A stretch of 17,657 bases of DNA, from positions 1-17,657 of the forward strand of contig VGMA01000014.1 in the NCBI GenBank assembly GCA_016866575.1, read 5' to 3'. The position numbers and the translations under genes were made by a program. The notes under the pieces are model-generated. The model was not told the DNA's origin. It made no database searches and worked only from the letters and a program-made list of their open reading frames with translations. This document shows positions 1 through 7,234 of this stretch, one piece after another. Positions within the stretch are counted from its first letter, which is position 1, and each line of letters starts with the position of its first letter. This stretch comes from Chlamydiota bacterium (GTDB lineage: Bacteria; Chlamydiota; Chlamydiia; Chlamydiales; VGMA01).

Positions 1-1087
1 CTTTTTTAGCGGCTGATGATTCGTTTGTGGTCAAAAAGCCATCGAGTATGGTTCCAAGAGTCGAGTTATTAGTAAGAATATTATCTTTGATAAGAGAACC
101 TTTAATATTGATTTTACCCACAGGTGAAAAATTGACCAAGGCAGCTCCAAGTGCTCCAGCTACGTTATTTTTGATTTTGCAGTTGATGACATCAACACTT
201 GAACCAAAATTCGCTGCAATAGCTCCACCAGGGCCGTTACACTCATTCCCAGAGAATTCAGAATCTTGAGCTAGTATGTTTCCTAAAAAACTTACAACGC
301 CTCCTGACCACAAGCCTATGGTTTTGTTATTCAATATTTTAGATTTGTTAATGATGACTTTCCCTTCAGACAAAAATACCGTTCCACCTTGCGGGAAGGG
401 GGCAAAAGACTGGTTTTCTTTTACAATCGATTGCTCTATGTGGAGTAACCCGCTATTTTGCATTAAGCAACCAAGAACATAAGCGCTGTTTTTTTCGAGC
501 ATACTTTTTTTGATTATCACTTGACCGTCGTCTATGAAGACTGCTCCTGCAATACCTTGGGTATTTGTTTTTAAGACATGGTTATTTGAAATGATCGAGC
601 TTTGTAAAAGCAAATCTTTTCCCACATAGATGGCTCCTGCTGCAACAGATGCTCGATTATTTTTAATTAGCGCTTTTTCAAGTGATAAAGAGCCTAGTGT
701 ATAGATTGCACCGCCTTGCTGAGCCAAGGAATCTTTTATTTATATATTTTTTAAAATCATCTGATTAGATTCAGAGGATGCGGTGATGCAGCCGCCATTA
801 GCGTTATTTGAGCTGTCACATTTTTCTAAAATGATTTTCCCTTTAGATCCATCCATAATGAATTTATCGCATCCACTGCCTAGTGAAAAAATTGTAGATC
901 CATCTTGAGTGGAAAAAACCGTTTTTTTCCTTGTTTTAATCAAAGCGTTAAAATTTATTGATAATGTGGTATTTAGATCAATTTTTCTCGTATGGATTTC
1001 TAGTTCAAATTTTGCTTTGGAGGAAGATTTATTGAGTTGTTTAACAATGTCTAAAAGATCTTGAACATTTTTTATATGATACGTCAT
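1..1087 (-). pseudogene. Right-handed beta-helix (Pmp-like) repeat protein, interrupted by an in-frame TAA, partial at window edge
   Basis: The reading frame starts at ATG 1087-1085 with a GAGAGG Shine-Dalgarno 5 nt upstream. It is open for 115 codons to TAA at 740-742, then stays open in the same frame without another stop to the window edge. Beyond the stop the translation repeats a unit of roughly 25-30 residues: a GGAI/AGAI/GGVV-like turn, alternating hydrophobic strand residues, then a strand ending in paired Asn such as LIKNN, IISNN, KILNN, CKIKNN. At least eight rungs are visible. This is typical of parallel beta-helix surface proteins and resembles the GGAI/FxxN pattern of chlamydial polymorphic membrane proteins. 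The N-terminus has no signal peptide, unlike classical Pmps. The C-terminal part lies outside the window, so an autotransporter barrel cannot be judged. One nonsense change (AAA, CAA or GAA to TAA) would explain the break; sequencing error or a short truncated product are alternatives. Its role is unknown, probably surface or secreted. Confidence 0.7.
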
Positions 1088-1090
1088 GAA

Positions 1091-1132
1091 AGCCTCTCGT
1101 TTGTAGTTTGTTGTTATTCTATCAAAGAGGCT
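1091..1132 (-). promoter_or_regulatory. Inverted repeat enclosing the Shine-Dalgarno of the beta-helix gene
   Basis: AGCCTCT at 1091-1097 is perfectly complementary to AGAGGCT at 1126-1132, with a 28-nt spacer. Read on the minus strand, the downstream arm contains the GAGAGG ribosome binding site of the beta-helix gene. The transcript could therefore fold to hide the SD. There is no U-run, so it is not an intrinsic terminator for trkH. A chance 7-bp match is possible. Confidence 0.3.
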
Positions 1133-1173
1133 AGAGATTTTTTTTAAAGTAATTGATTCTTAATTGTTTAATG

Positions 1174-2496
1174 TTAAATTATCAGATCTTTTTTCTCTAA
1201 GGCGGGAGCAGAGGTGAGATCTTGAGGAATCAATGAAAAACCAAAAGTGAGCACGCCAATACGGCTGATAAACATCAAAACCATCAGTAAAATTTTAGCA
1301 ACTGGACCTAATTGATCGGTGATGCCTGTTGACATTCCAATATTGCCTAGAGCCGCAAATACTTCAAAGGTCAAATTGATAAAGGGTTTATTCTCAAAGT
1401 AAGTCATCAAAAAAATGCCGATTAACAATATGAACATGTAAAATGAAAAAATGGCAGTAGCCAGCTGAACTCTTTTTTCAGGAATCTCATTTTTTAGTAA
1501 AACTACCTTCTCTTGTCTTTTTAATGTACTAATGACTAGGGCATAAAGAGCGGCAAAAGTGGTGTTTTTGATTCCACCCCCTGTTCCTGAAGGGGATGCT
1601 CCAAAAGTCATAAAAAACAAAAAAAGAACTAAAGTAACATTTTGGAGCTTAGATAGTTCTACCGTAGTAAATCCACAAGTAGTGCAAGTGGAAATAATCT
1701 GAAAAATTCCGCATAACAATTCTTGATAGGGGCTTAATTTTTCAACGGGCTCTTCTAGGACAAAATAGATAAAGGTCCCTATCAATATGAAAGCAGTAGA
1801 AATGACTATAATAATCTTGCTAGTAAAGGTCATTTTTGCGTTTTTTCGTGAAAATCTTCTAAAAATATCAGAAAAGACGATAAAGCCGACTCCTCCTAGA
1901 AGCATCAATATCGAAATGATTGCAACTACAGAGCTATCTTTTGCAAATGGTATTAAACCATTAGGTAGTGTAGAAAATCCTGCCGTACAAAACGCAGAAA
2001 CACTATGAAAAATGCCGTTCCATATGTAGTTTTCAACTCCCTTTTGCTTAAATAAAAAACAGAGAATGATCGATCCTAAACATTCACATATTACAGAAAA
2101 TATGATCATGTTGTAGAGAAACTCTTTTAAAGAAAAATCAGTGGGAAAAGAAAAAGAGCTAAAAAGGATCTTTTTTTTGTAAGAGGGGATTTTTTTTGTG
2201 ATGGCTAATACAATAAAAGAGCTGAAGGTCATATACCCTATAGCGCCTATTTGTATAAGAATCAAAATGCAAAGCTGACCCCAGAATGTGTATGCGGTAG
2301 CAACGTTTACAGTTGTTAAACCTGTTGTCGACATAGCTGAAACTGAGGTAAAGAAATTGTCTAAAAAGTGGATATCTTTAGCGTGACAAAAGGGTTGTAG
2401 CAAAATGAATGCGCTAATTATGGAATAAAAAAGATAACCTAAAACAAGAGCTTGGGCGGGATTGAGTTTTGAATAAATAGAAAAGATCTTTTTCAT
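1174..2496 (-). CDS. trkH: Potassium uptake channel subunit, TrkH/KtrB family
   Basis: This 440-residue integral inner-membrane protein is the K+-translocating subunit of a Trk/Ktr system. All four pore-loop filters of the SKT superfamily are recognisable: STTGL (about 56-60), CTAGFSTL (170-177), TCGFTTV (273-279) and NIGMSTGIT (385-393). The mid-protein GASPSGTGGGIKNTT loop (299-313) is the characteristic gating-loop signature, and MFISRIGVLTF (408-418) is the late conserved helix start, with Ser where Gly is usual. The size and short N-terminus fit KtrB better than the longer enterobacterial TrkH, so the symbol marks the family only. The regulatory RCK partner (TrkA/KtrA) is not in the window. 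The gene is followed 86 nt downstream by the beta-helix gene and preceded 67 nt upstream by the DUF190 gene. No strong SD is visible before the ATG. Confidence 0.93.
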   Translation of the reverse strand: MKKIFSIYSKLNPAQALVLGYLFYSIISAFILLQPFCHAKDIHFLDNFFTSVSAMSTTGLTTVNVATAYTFWGQLCILILIQIGAIGYMTFSSFIVLAITKKIPSYKKKILFSSFSFPTDFSLKEFLYNMIIFSVICECLGSIILCFLFKQKGVENYIWNGIFHSVSAFCTAGFSTLPNGLIPFAKDSSVVAIISILMLLGGVGFIVFSDIFRRFSRKNAKMTFTSKIIIVISTAFILIGTFIYFVLEEPVEKLSPYQELLCGIFQIISTCTTCGFTTVELSKLQNVTLVLFLFFMTFGASPSGTGGGIKNTTFAALYALVISTLKRQEKVVLLKNEIPEKRVQLATAIFSFYMFILLIGIFLMTYFENKPFINLTFEVFAALGNIGMSTGITDQLGPVAKILLMVLMFISRIGVLTFGFSLIPQDLTSAPALEKKDLII

Positions 2497-2563
2497 AAAG
2501 TGGTTAAGGGCTGTCTGTTTTCTTCATATTCTATTTCCATAGATTTATTTCAATAGTATAATT

Positions 2564-2902
2564 TCAGGGAGATATTGAATCTATTCGATTTAAAACTCCA
2601 AATGTGACTGTAGTTTTGCTATAGAGAAGATCTGGTAGCTCATTTTTCAATAGCTCAAGAAACGTTTTTTCATCTGTTTCATTAAGTATAACAGTAATTT
2701 CTATGGGCACATCAGAAGCTAATTCAAAGAAATGTTCTTCGTGAAGAATGTGATCTTTACCAAAGCCAGCGACAGCTCTTGTAGCCAATGCTGAAAATGC
2801 TCGGTGCTTTTTAGCAAATTCCAAAAGCCACTCATATAAAAGAGTGCCATTTTTATGTTTGATATGGTCAAAGCTGTAGAATCTTAAGCAAACACCTTTC
2901 AT
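2564..2902 (-). CDS. DUF190 family protein, companion of the CrcB fluoride channel
   Basis: This is a 112-residue cytosolic protein. The N-terminal block with LRFYSFDHIKHKNGTLLYEWL, followed by the GFGKDHILHEEHFFELASD segment and then VPIEITVI, matches the DUF190 (PF02641) pattern: a ferredoxin-like small regulator resembling PII proteins. Its biochemical role is not established. It lies 10 nt downstream of crcB on the same strand, and DUF190 genes are frequently found next to crcB in other bacteria, so a role in fluoride handling or channel regulation is a reasonable inference. Length is normal for the family. The ATG lies 10 nt after the crcB stop, consistent with co-transcription and possibly translational coupling. 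Confidence 0.85.
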   Translation of the reverse strand: MKGVCLRFYSFDHIKHKNGTLLYEWLLEFAKKHRAFSALATRAVAGFGKDHILHEEHFFELASDVPIEITVILNETDEKTFLELLKNELPDLLYSKTTVTFGVLNRIDSISP

Positions 2903-2912
2903 GTTTATCTCT

Positions 2913-3290
2913 TTAAATGGTTAGAATTTTAAAAACGTAAACTCCTAAAATTGTGGCAAGAATACTGCCTGCTACATGGCAAATCATCAAAATAGCCGCC
3001 CAGCCATACTCTTGATGAGAAAGTAAAGTGACTGTTTCTGCTGAAAAAGTGGAAAAAGTGGTAAGCGCTCCAAGAAATCCGGTAGTGATAGCAAGGCGTA
3101 TATTTTGCGGGATATAGGAGTGATCTTTAATTATCGACATAAAGACACCCATCAAAAACCCGCCGATGAGATTCGCAGTCAGTGTCCCTAAAGGGAGAGT
3201 TGGAAATAGGGGATTGAGTTTTAACGCAAACCACCAGCGAAGACAAGCCCCGAAGATTGCACCTAAAGCGATAGATAATATAGAAGCCAT
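2913..3290 (-). CDS. crcB: Fluoride ion channel CrcB/Fluc
   Basis: This 125-residue protein has four predicted membrane helices and works in the inner membrane as an antiparallel dimer that lets toxic F- leave the cell. Family hallmarks are all present: GAIFGACLRWW (about 11-21), GTLTANLIGGFLMG (35-48) with the pore-lining Asn, and TTGFLGALTTFSTFSAE (69-85), containing the conserved TFSTF phenylalanine-box and Na+-site region. Length is typical. Together with the DUF190 gene it forms a two-gene unit. The 81-nt leader back to the sua5 gene contains no crcB-motif fluoride riboswitch that I can recognise: no GGCGAUGG-type pseudoknot element is visible. Expression may therefore be constitutive or read through from sua5. 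Confidence 0.95.
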   Translation of the reverse strand: MASILSIALGAIFGACLRWWFALKLNPLFPTLPLGTLTANLIGGFLMGVFMSIIKDHSYIPQNIRLAITTGFLGALTTFSTFSAETVTLLSHQEYGWAAILMICHVAGSILATILGVYVFKILTI

Positions 3291-3371
3291 GAGTGTAAGC
3301 CTTATTTAGACTTCTTATACTCGATCTTCTTTCTTGTTTCTATAGGTTTTCGAAAAAATATGAAAGAATTG

Positions 3372-4286
3372 CTAGCCGCCGGCTGATTTTTGTATGCGAT
3401 TCATTAATGCTTTCTCTTTAGAAAGAATGGGACCGACAAAAATAAAAACATGAGAGATGTTTTCTCTATCAGCTTTTCTCAGTAGCTGATAAAAATTTTG
3501 ATGGTTAAAGGGTATTGCACCTTTAAGTTCGTTTTCAAAAGATAAAACCCAGCCACTGGAAAATGGTACGGAGTCATGCGGGTAAATCAGAGAAACTTTG
3601 GCTTTAGGAGCATAATGACGGTATTTCATGCCTGGCGATAAGACTTCTTTACCGCTAGACCCAAGCTTTGTTTGTAAGACATTCTCAATGGCTTCTTCGG
3701 TAATAATTCCCGGGCGAAGTATGCAGGGTTTATTATCAAGCAAGCTCAAAACTGTGGACTCGATACCAATTTGGCATGGACCTCCATCAAGTATCATAGG
3801 GATTTTTCCATTGAAGTCTTCTAGCACATCTTCAGCTCTAGTAGGACTAGGGCATCCTGATAAATTAGCAGAAGGGGCTACAATAGGATGGCCTACTTTT
3901 CGGAGAAGCTCAAGAGCTAATGGATGTGAAGGCATTCTTATGGCGATAGTCGGTAAATTAGCAGTCAGGCTTGGTGAAATGTGGTAAGCTTTTTTGAGGA
4001 TAAGGGTTAGTGGACCTGGGAAAAAATGATCGAGTAAAATTTCAAGACTTGTAGGTGCAGAGTCAATGAGATCATAAATCCAAGATTTTTCACCGATATG
4101 AACTATCAAGGGATTATCAGATGGGCGACCCTTAACTTCATAAATTTGGTTGTAGGTTTCTATAGAGCCAAAAAGTCCAGCAAGGCCATAAACAGTTTCT
4201 GTAGGAATGGCGACAAGATGACCTTGGTTTAAAAGCTGTGCAGCTTTATCAATGTTTTTGCTGATCTCAGTTTCCATAAAAGACAT
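3372..4286 (-). CDS. tsaC: Threonylcarbamoyl-AMP synthase, Sua5 type
   Basis: This enzyme makes L-threonylcarbamoyladenylate from threonine, bicarbonate and ATP, the first step of the universal t6A37 tRNA modification. It acts in the cytosol and hands the product to the TsaB/D/E complex, which is not encoded here. The YrdC domain covers about residues 8-200 and shows PTETVYGLA (28-36), KGRPSDNPL (52-60) and APSANLSG (137-144), the nucleotide and substrate-binding signatures. After it comes the SPGMKYRHYAP linker (217-227), diagnostic of the long Sua5 form, then a C-terminal Rossmann-like domain to residue 304. The protein is somewhat shorter than many Sua5 proteins but all blocks are present. 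Translation may start at Met1 or Met4; no SD decides this. The small ORF upstream ends 20 nt before the start, suggesting one transcript. Confidence 0.93.
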   Translation of the reverse strand: MSFMETEISKNIDKAAQLLNQGHLVAIPTETVYGLAGLFGSIETYNQIYEVKGRPSDNPLIVHIGEKSWIYDLIDSAPTSLEILLDHFFPGPLTLILKKAYHISPSLTANLPTIAIRMPSHPLALELLRKVGHPIVAPSANLSGCPSPTRAEDVLEDFNGKIPMILDGGPCQIGIESTVLSLLDNKPCILRPGIITEEAIENVLQTKLGSSGKEVLSPGMKYRHYAPKAKVSLIYPHDSVPFSSGWVLSFENELKGAIPFNHQNFYQLLRKADRENISHVFIFVGPILSKEKALMNRIQKSAGG

Positions 4287-4306
4287 TTTAGCAGAATAGG
4301 GATTCT

Positions 4307-4507
4307 TTACCTATGAGATCTCTTGAATTTCTTAATTAAAGTAAAAATTTTAAAAAAGTGAGATTTTACACCCCTTTTATTTGACCTTAAATCAATTTTC
4401 TCTGCTTCAGCAGACTCTTTGTGAGTTTTAAAAAATTTAAGCGATTCAACGTCAAATAAAGAGGTTTTAGGTTTTTTGGACCCTGTTTTGCATGCAAAAC
4501 CAAGCAA
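4307..4507 (-). CDS. Lysine-rich ORF in a second frame, possibly the displaced C-terminus of the upstream gene
   Basis: This is a 66-codon ORF whose first possible start is TTG at 4507-4505. It overlaps the end of the upstream CxxC-protein gene by 41 nt in the +1 frame. The product is rich in Lys, Arg and Phe (for example FFKIFTLIKKFKR near the end) and matches no family I recognise. No ribosome binding site is apparent before the TTG. The two frames meet around a run of six A residues (CCAAAAAACC in minus orientation). If one base were missing there, the upstream protein would run on into this frame, giving a product of about 180 residues. It may therefore be the tail of a frameshifted gene rather than an independent gene, or a chance ORF. 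Confidence 0.35.
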   Translation of the reverse strand: MLGFACKTGSKKPKTSLFDVESLKFFKTHKESAEAEKIDLRSNKRGVKSHFFKIFTLIKKFKRSHR

Positions 4508-4862
4508 AAGGTGAGGTATATTCGGCTTCTATTACTATTGTTTTACCTTCTTGCAAAGCATACATGGTAATATTGGATCTAGCTACCTCACTTTCTAAAA
4601 TTGAGATGATATTCAAATCCTGAGATTCTCTAGAGCACTTATGATCTAATTTGCAGATATCACGCTCTTTTATACTTATTCCTTTTTCCCCTAAGCTGAT
4701 TTCAGCAATTGCGGAGATAATTTCTTTTTGGGATGTTTCTTTAATAGCTGATACAACAGAATTTCGATCGCAAGGTAAGCACAATATTTCCTCATGTGTG
4801 ATCTGAGCAAATAAATTGCATTGATCACAAAATACAGCTTTAATTTTATCCATAAATTTCAT
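4467..4862 (-). CDS. Hypothetical protein with an N-terminal double-CxxC (zinc-ribbon-like) motif
   Basis: This is a 131-residue protein of unknown function. Near the N-terminus CDQC (12-15) and CLPC (28-31) form a C-x2-C-x12-C-x2-C arrangement that could bind one zinc ion as a zinc ribbon. Two further cysteines (about 50 and 55) flank an acidic and charged middle, and the rest looks like a small alpha/beta domain. No membrane segment or signal peptide is visible. AGGTGA directly precedes the first ATG, which is too close for normal SD spacing. It is about 10 nt from the in-frame ATG at residue 4 (4853), which may be the true start. The gene stands first in the minus-strand run toward sua5, and a possible frameshift near its 3' end is described with the overlapping ORF. 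Confidence 0.6.
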   Translation of the reverse strand: MKFMDKIKAVFCDQCNLFAQITHEEILCLPCDRNSVVSAIKETSQKEIISAIAEISLGEKGISIKERDICKLDHKCSRESQDLNIISILESEVARSNITMYALQEGKTIVIEAEYTSPFAWFCMQNRVQKT

Positions 4863-4902
4863 TCACCTAATAATTTTATTAATAATAATTTAATCCGGAT
4901 AA

Positions 4903-4931
4903 ATTATACGAAATCTGATCTTTTAAATCAC
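4903..4931 (-). promoter_or_regulatory. Candidate sigma-70-type promoter for the CxxC-protein gene
   Basis: On the minus strand TATAAT lies at 4908-4903, with GTGATT at 4931-4926, spaced by 17 nt. The -10 box matches the consensus perfectly. The -35 box retains only the TGA core. It points toward the gene starting at 4862 or 4853, leaving a leader of roughly 35-45 nt. Confidence 0.45.
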
Positions 4932-5028
4932 CTCAAGAGCTTAATAAGTGGACGCGATAGAGCTATTTTTATTGCGAGCTATAAAGAGAATCTGTACACT
5001 TCAATTTAGAATTTTTAAGGGGTAGTAT

Positions 5029-5235
5029 ATGAGAGAGCTTGCAAGCGGTCTTTATTTATTGGCTTGGGTAGGAGTCGTATTTGGTTTTTTGTGGCTTATT
5101 CAAAGAAGCGCCTTTATCAGCGCTTTGAAGGCTCATGAAAAATGGAAAGCTTCTCAATCTTTGTCTTCATCGGAATCTTGTGAGAAACGGTCTTTAGGAG
5201 CTTTGTCTCGAGAGCCGATAATTAAAGGGCCGTGA
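5029..5235 (+). CDS. Small single-span membrane protein, unknown function
   Basis: This is a 68-residue product preceded by AAGGGG (5017-5022), 6 nt before the ATG, a good Shine-Dalgarno. Residues about 5-25 (LASGLYLLAWVGVVFGFLWLI) form one hydrophobic helix. A basic, amphipathic stretch with KAHEKWK follows, then a Ser-rich tail ending in PIIKGP. The last 82 nt are antisense to the small gene on the minus strand, so the tail sequence is constrained by, or merely a shadow of, that gene. The SD and membrane helix favour a real protein. No family is recognised. It could be a small inner-membrane or holin-like protein, but nothing specific supports that. Confidence 0.55.
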   Translation: MRELASGLYLLAWVGVVFGFLWLIQRSAFISALKAHEKWKASQSLSSSESCEKRSLGALSREPIIKGP

Positions 5236-5321
5236 TCGAAGATCATTTCATCTTCCCATTTTGCTATTTCGAGGATCTTTTTTAGCTTCTCTTTTTGATC
5301 TTGTGGTTTTTCTTCTTCCAT
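5154..5321 (-). CDS. Small acidic hypothetical protein (55 residues)
   Basis: The ATG at 5321-5319 is preceded by AGGAG (5332-5328) with an ideal 6-nt spacing, the best ribosome binding site in this part of the window. The frame runs 55 codons to TGA at 5156-5154. The product is highly charged and soluble: a Glu/Lys-rich predicted helix at the N-terminus (MEEEKPQDQKEKLKK onward), a central IAKWEDEMIFDHGPLIIGSR segment and an acidic tail. No family is recognised. Its 3' end overlaps the 3' end of the plus-strand membrane-protein gene by 82 nt, so transcripts of the two would be complementary there. It is also divergent from the permease gene that starts at 5380. Confidence 0.55.
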   Translation of the reverse strand: MEEEKPQDQKEKLKKILEIAKWEDEMIFDHGPLIIGSRDKAPKDRFSQDSDEDKD

Positions 5322-5379
5322 CGACAACTCCTGATAGCTTCACTATACGAAAAAATAGTATTTCTGCATACTGAACTAT

Positions 5380-6450
5380 ATGTTTACGATTGCAGTCAAA
5401 TTGCTTTTTTCTCGAGAAAGAAAATTCATAGAATCGATCATCATCGGTTCATTTGCGATAGTTTTATTGCTCAGTAGCACAAATCTCATCTTAGAAAATC
5501 AGAAGATCGCAGGTCATTGGCTAAACGAAATTGAAAAAGTAGATTTATGGGTGTATCCAAAAAAGCCCCTTTCTTCATCAGAAATTTCCCAAATGGCGCA
5601 GATTGACGGAATAGAATTACTTTCTCCATTTTGTGAAAAATCGGTTGTGATCACTTTACCTAACGGAGTAAAACAGGCAGCAATACTTTTAGGAGTTGAA
5701 GAGCTTGGCATTCCAAGAACGGTAACACAGGGCAAGCTTCAACATTTACAAATAGAGAAAACGATCATAGCTGACGAGATGAGCATTAAATCCAAGCTTA
5801 TGTATCGCTATCGAGGTGCAAAAAAGAGCTTCAAACTTGGGCAGTACATCCTAGTTGGTGAAAATAAAATGCTTCTTGGAGGCTTATGCAGGTTGAAAAG
5901 CTCTAATCATTCTACTCCTTTACTATACACATCGTATAGCAATGCAATCAAATTCTTCGAGCTTCAATCTGATGATGTGATGGCTTATTTAGTGAAAGTA
6001 AAAAGCAGTTCTTCAGTTTCAAAAATTTCAGAAATTCTTGAAAAAAGCTTTCCCGTTGAAGTAAAGCTTCATCAACTAGTGGTAGCTAAGCTTGGTGTTT
6101 ATCAACCAAAAATCCAAAATGTATTTTCTGTATGGCTTCAAGCTGTAGCAGGAGCTACCTTGTTTTTTATCACCTTAGCTCATCTTTTTACAAGCATTGC
6201 CAAAGATCTTAGCCAGCACCGCCAAATGGGTGCTTCTTTTTCTTTTATTTTTATGAATACAGCCCTTATGGGAACTTTATTTTTTGTCTTTAGCTGGTTG
6301 TTAGCCTTAGCGATTTCTATAGGATCAGAGCTATTTTTTCAAAAAATGGTTCCTGTTGCTTGGGGATATTTTACAGTAGTGGGTCTAGCTTCTTTAATCG
6401 CAACTCTTGGATTTATTATAAAGGGCTCTTATGCATCCTATCGTGTGTGA
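5380..6450 (+). CDS. ABC transporter permease, FtsX/MacB/DevC-like
   Basis: This is a 356-residue inner-membrane protein with the four-helix layout of the FtsX superfamily. TM1 is at about 17-37, a large periplasmic domain spans about 40-245, and TM2-TM4 lie at about 250-272, 286-315 and 328-350. The cytoplasmic segment after TM2 with DLSQHRQMGAS (276-286) corresponds to the coupling region that contacts the ATPase. Single TM1 plus three C-terminal helices is the DevC/MacB arrangement of exporters that pair with a HlyD-type adaptor and a TolC-like channel, and both of those are encoded downstream. Its stop overlaps the ATPase start by 20 nt. No SD is obvious before the ATG at 5380. The substrate cannot be told; DevBCA relatives move lipids or lipid-linked molecules and MacAB moves peptides and macrolides. 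Confidence 0.85.
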   Translation: MFTIAVKLLFSRERKFIESIIIGSFAIVLLLSSTNLILENQKIAGHWLNEIEKVDLWVYPKKPLSSSEISQMAQIDGIELLSPFCEKSVVITLPNGVKQAAILLGVEELGIPRTVTQGKLQHLQIEKTIIADEMSIKSKLMYRYRGAKKSFKLGQYILVGENKMLLGGLCRLKSSNHSTPLLYTSYSNAIKFFELQSDDVMAYLVKVKSSSSVSKISEILEKSFPVEVKLHQLVVAKLGVYQPKIQNVFSVWLQAVAGATLFFITLAHLFTSIAKDLSQHRQMGASFSFIFMNTALMGTLFFVFSWLLALAISIGSELFFQKMVPVAWGYFTVVGLASLIATLGFIIKGSYASYRV

Positions 6451-7153
6451 AAATGTTTCAAAGAATTACCGCAAAAAAGGGGAAACGGTCATTGCTTTAG
6501 AAAAGATCTCTTTGGATGTAAGAGAAGGAGAAGTGATGATGCTTGTTGGTAAAACAGGGGCCGGTAAAACCACACTTCTGAGACTTATAGCAGGACGTGA
6601 ATACTGTGAGCGTGGCGAAATTTCCTTGCTTGGCGAATCGATTAAGGATCTAAAAAGTGAAGAAAAAGCCAAGTTTTTTGCAGAAAATGTAGGATGTATT
6701 TTAGAAGATATTCCTCTATTTTCTTCTTTAACGGTAGAAGAAAACATCCGTTTGCCGTTGATTTACAATCAAACAAACAAAAAGCTGCAAGAGTCTATTG
6801 TTGAAAAGATTCTGAATACATTTGGCATGATCTCTAGAAAAAAAAGCTTTCCTAGTGAGCTTTCTCAAGGGGAAAGACAGATCATTTTACTTGCTAGAGC
6901 TCTTGTTCACGAACCTAAAATTTTGCTATTTGACGATGCTTTTTCAGCCCTTGATCACCAAATGGGGATGAAATTTACTACACTTTTGCGCTCTTATGCG
7001 CTTGATAAAGGAATGGCGATACTTATGGCTACGCACGATGCAAGGCTTTACCCTTTTGCTCATCGCCTTGTCAAAATGCAAGAGGGTAGTGTCAAAGAAA
7101 TTTTAGGTGAAGCGGCAGTTTACGAGCCTCCTCCTCCTTACATGAGAATCTAA
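6431..7153 (+). CDS. ABC transporter ATP-binding protein, LolD/MacB/DevA-like, with unusual catalytic residues
   Basis: This is a 240-residue nucleotide-binding subunit for the overlapping permease gene, with AAGGG 5 nt before its ATG. Motifs in order: Walker A GKTGAGKTT (40-48), the Q-loop region VGCILEDIPLF (87-97), the signature LSQGE (144-148), Walker B ILLFDDAFSALD (164-175) including the D-loop, and the H-switch ATHD with His202. Two positions depart from the norm. The Q-loop Gln appears as Glu92, and the catalytic Glu after Walker B is Asp169. An Asp at that place is known from degenerate sites of heterodimeric exporters, but here a single ATPase gene implies two identical sites. Hydrolysis may be slow or tuned rather than absent. 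A Pro-rich YEPPPPY tail ends the protein. Confidence 0.92.
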   Translation: MHPIVCENVSKNYRKKGETVIALEKISLDVREGEVMMLVGKTGAGKTTLLRLIAGREYCERGEISLLGESIKDLKSEEKAKFFAENVGCILEDIPLFSSLTVEENIRLPLIYNQTNKKLQESIVEKILNTFGMISRKKSFPSELSQGERQIILLARALVHEPKILLFDDAFSALDHQMGMKFTTLLRSYALDKGMAILMATHDARLYPFAHRLVKMQEGSVKEILGEAAVYEPPPPYMRI

Positions 7154-7234
7154 AACTTCATTTTTTTAAAAGGACTTATAGGGTTTACATGTTATTCGAT
7201 AGCGTATTTCCCATGAAAATGGTACTATTGTAGA

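Noticed and set aside
27..482. Two plus-strand ORFs of 80 and 68 codons
   Set aside because: They are antisense to the in-frame continuation of the beta-helix repeat gene, lack SDs and have unstructured Pro/Leu-rich translations.
1787..2008. Plus-strand ORF of 73 codons
   Set aside because: It lies fully antisense to the well-conserved trkH pore region.
3291..3371. Fluoride riboswitch upstream of crcB
   Set aside because: The leader lacks the GGCGAUGG-like conserved element and pseudoknot partner.
3628..3987. Plus-strand ORF of 119 codons
   Set aside because: It is antisense to the YrdC domain of the Sua5 gene, has no SD and its translation is low-complexity Ser/Gly/Leu.
4821..5009. Plus-strand ORF of 62 codons spanning the 4863-5028 intergenic region
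   Set aside because: No SD is present. It covers the 5' end and promoter of the CxxC-protein gene and looks like an AT-rich intergenic translation.
5295..5477. Plus-strand ORF of 60 codons
   Set aside because: It overlaps the permease start in another frame and the antisense of the 55-residue gene, with no SD and no protein-like pattern.
6466..6747. Minus-strand ORF of 93 codons
   Set aside because: It is antisense to the Walker A and Q-loop part of the ABC ATPase.
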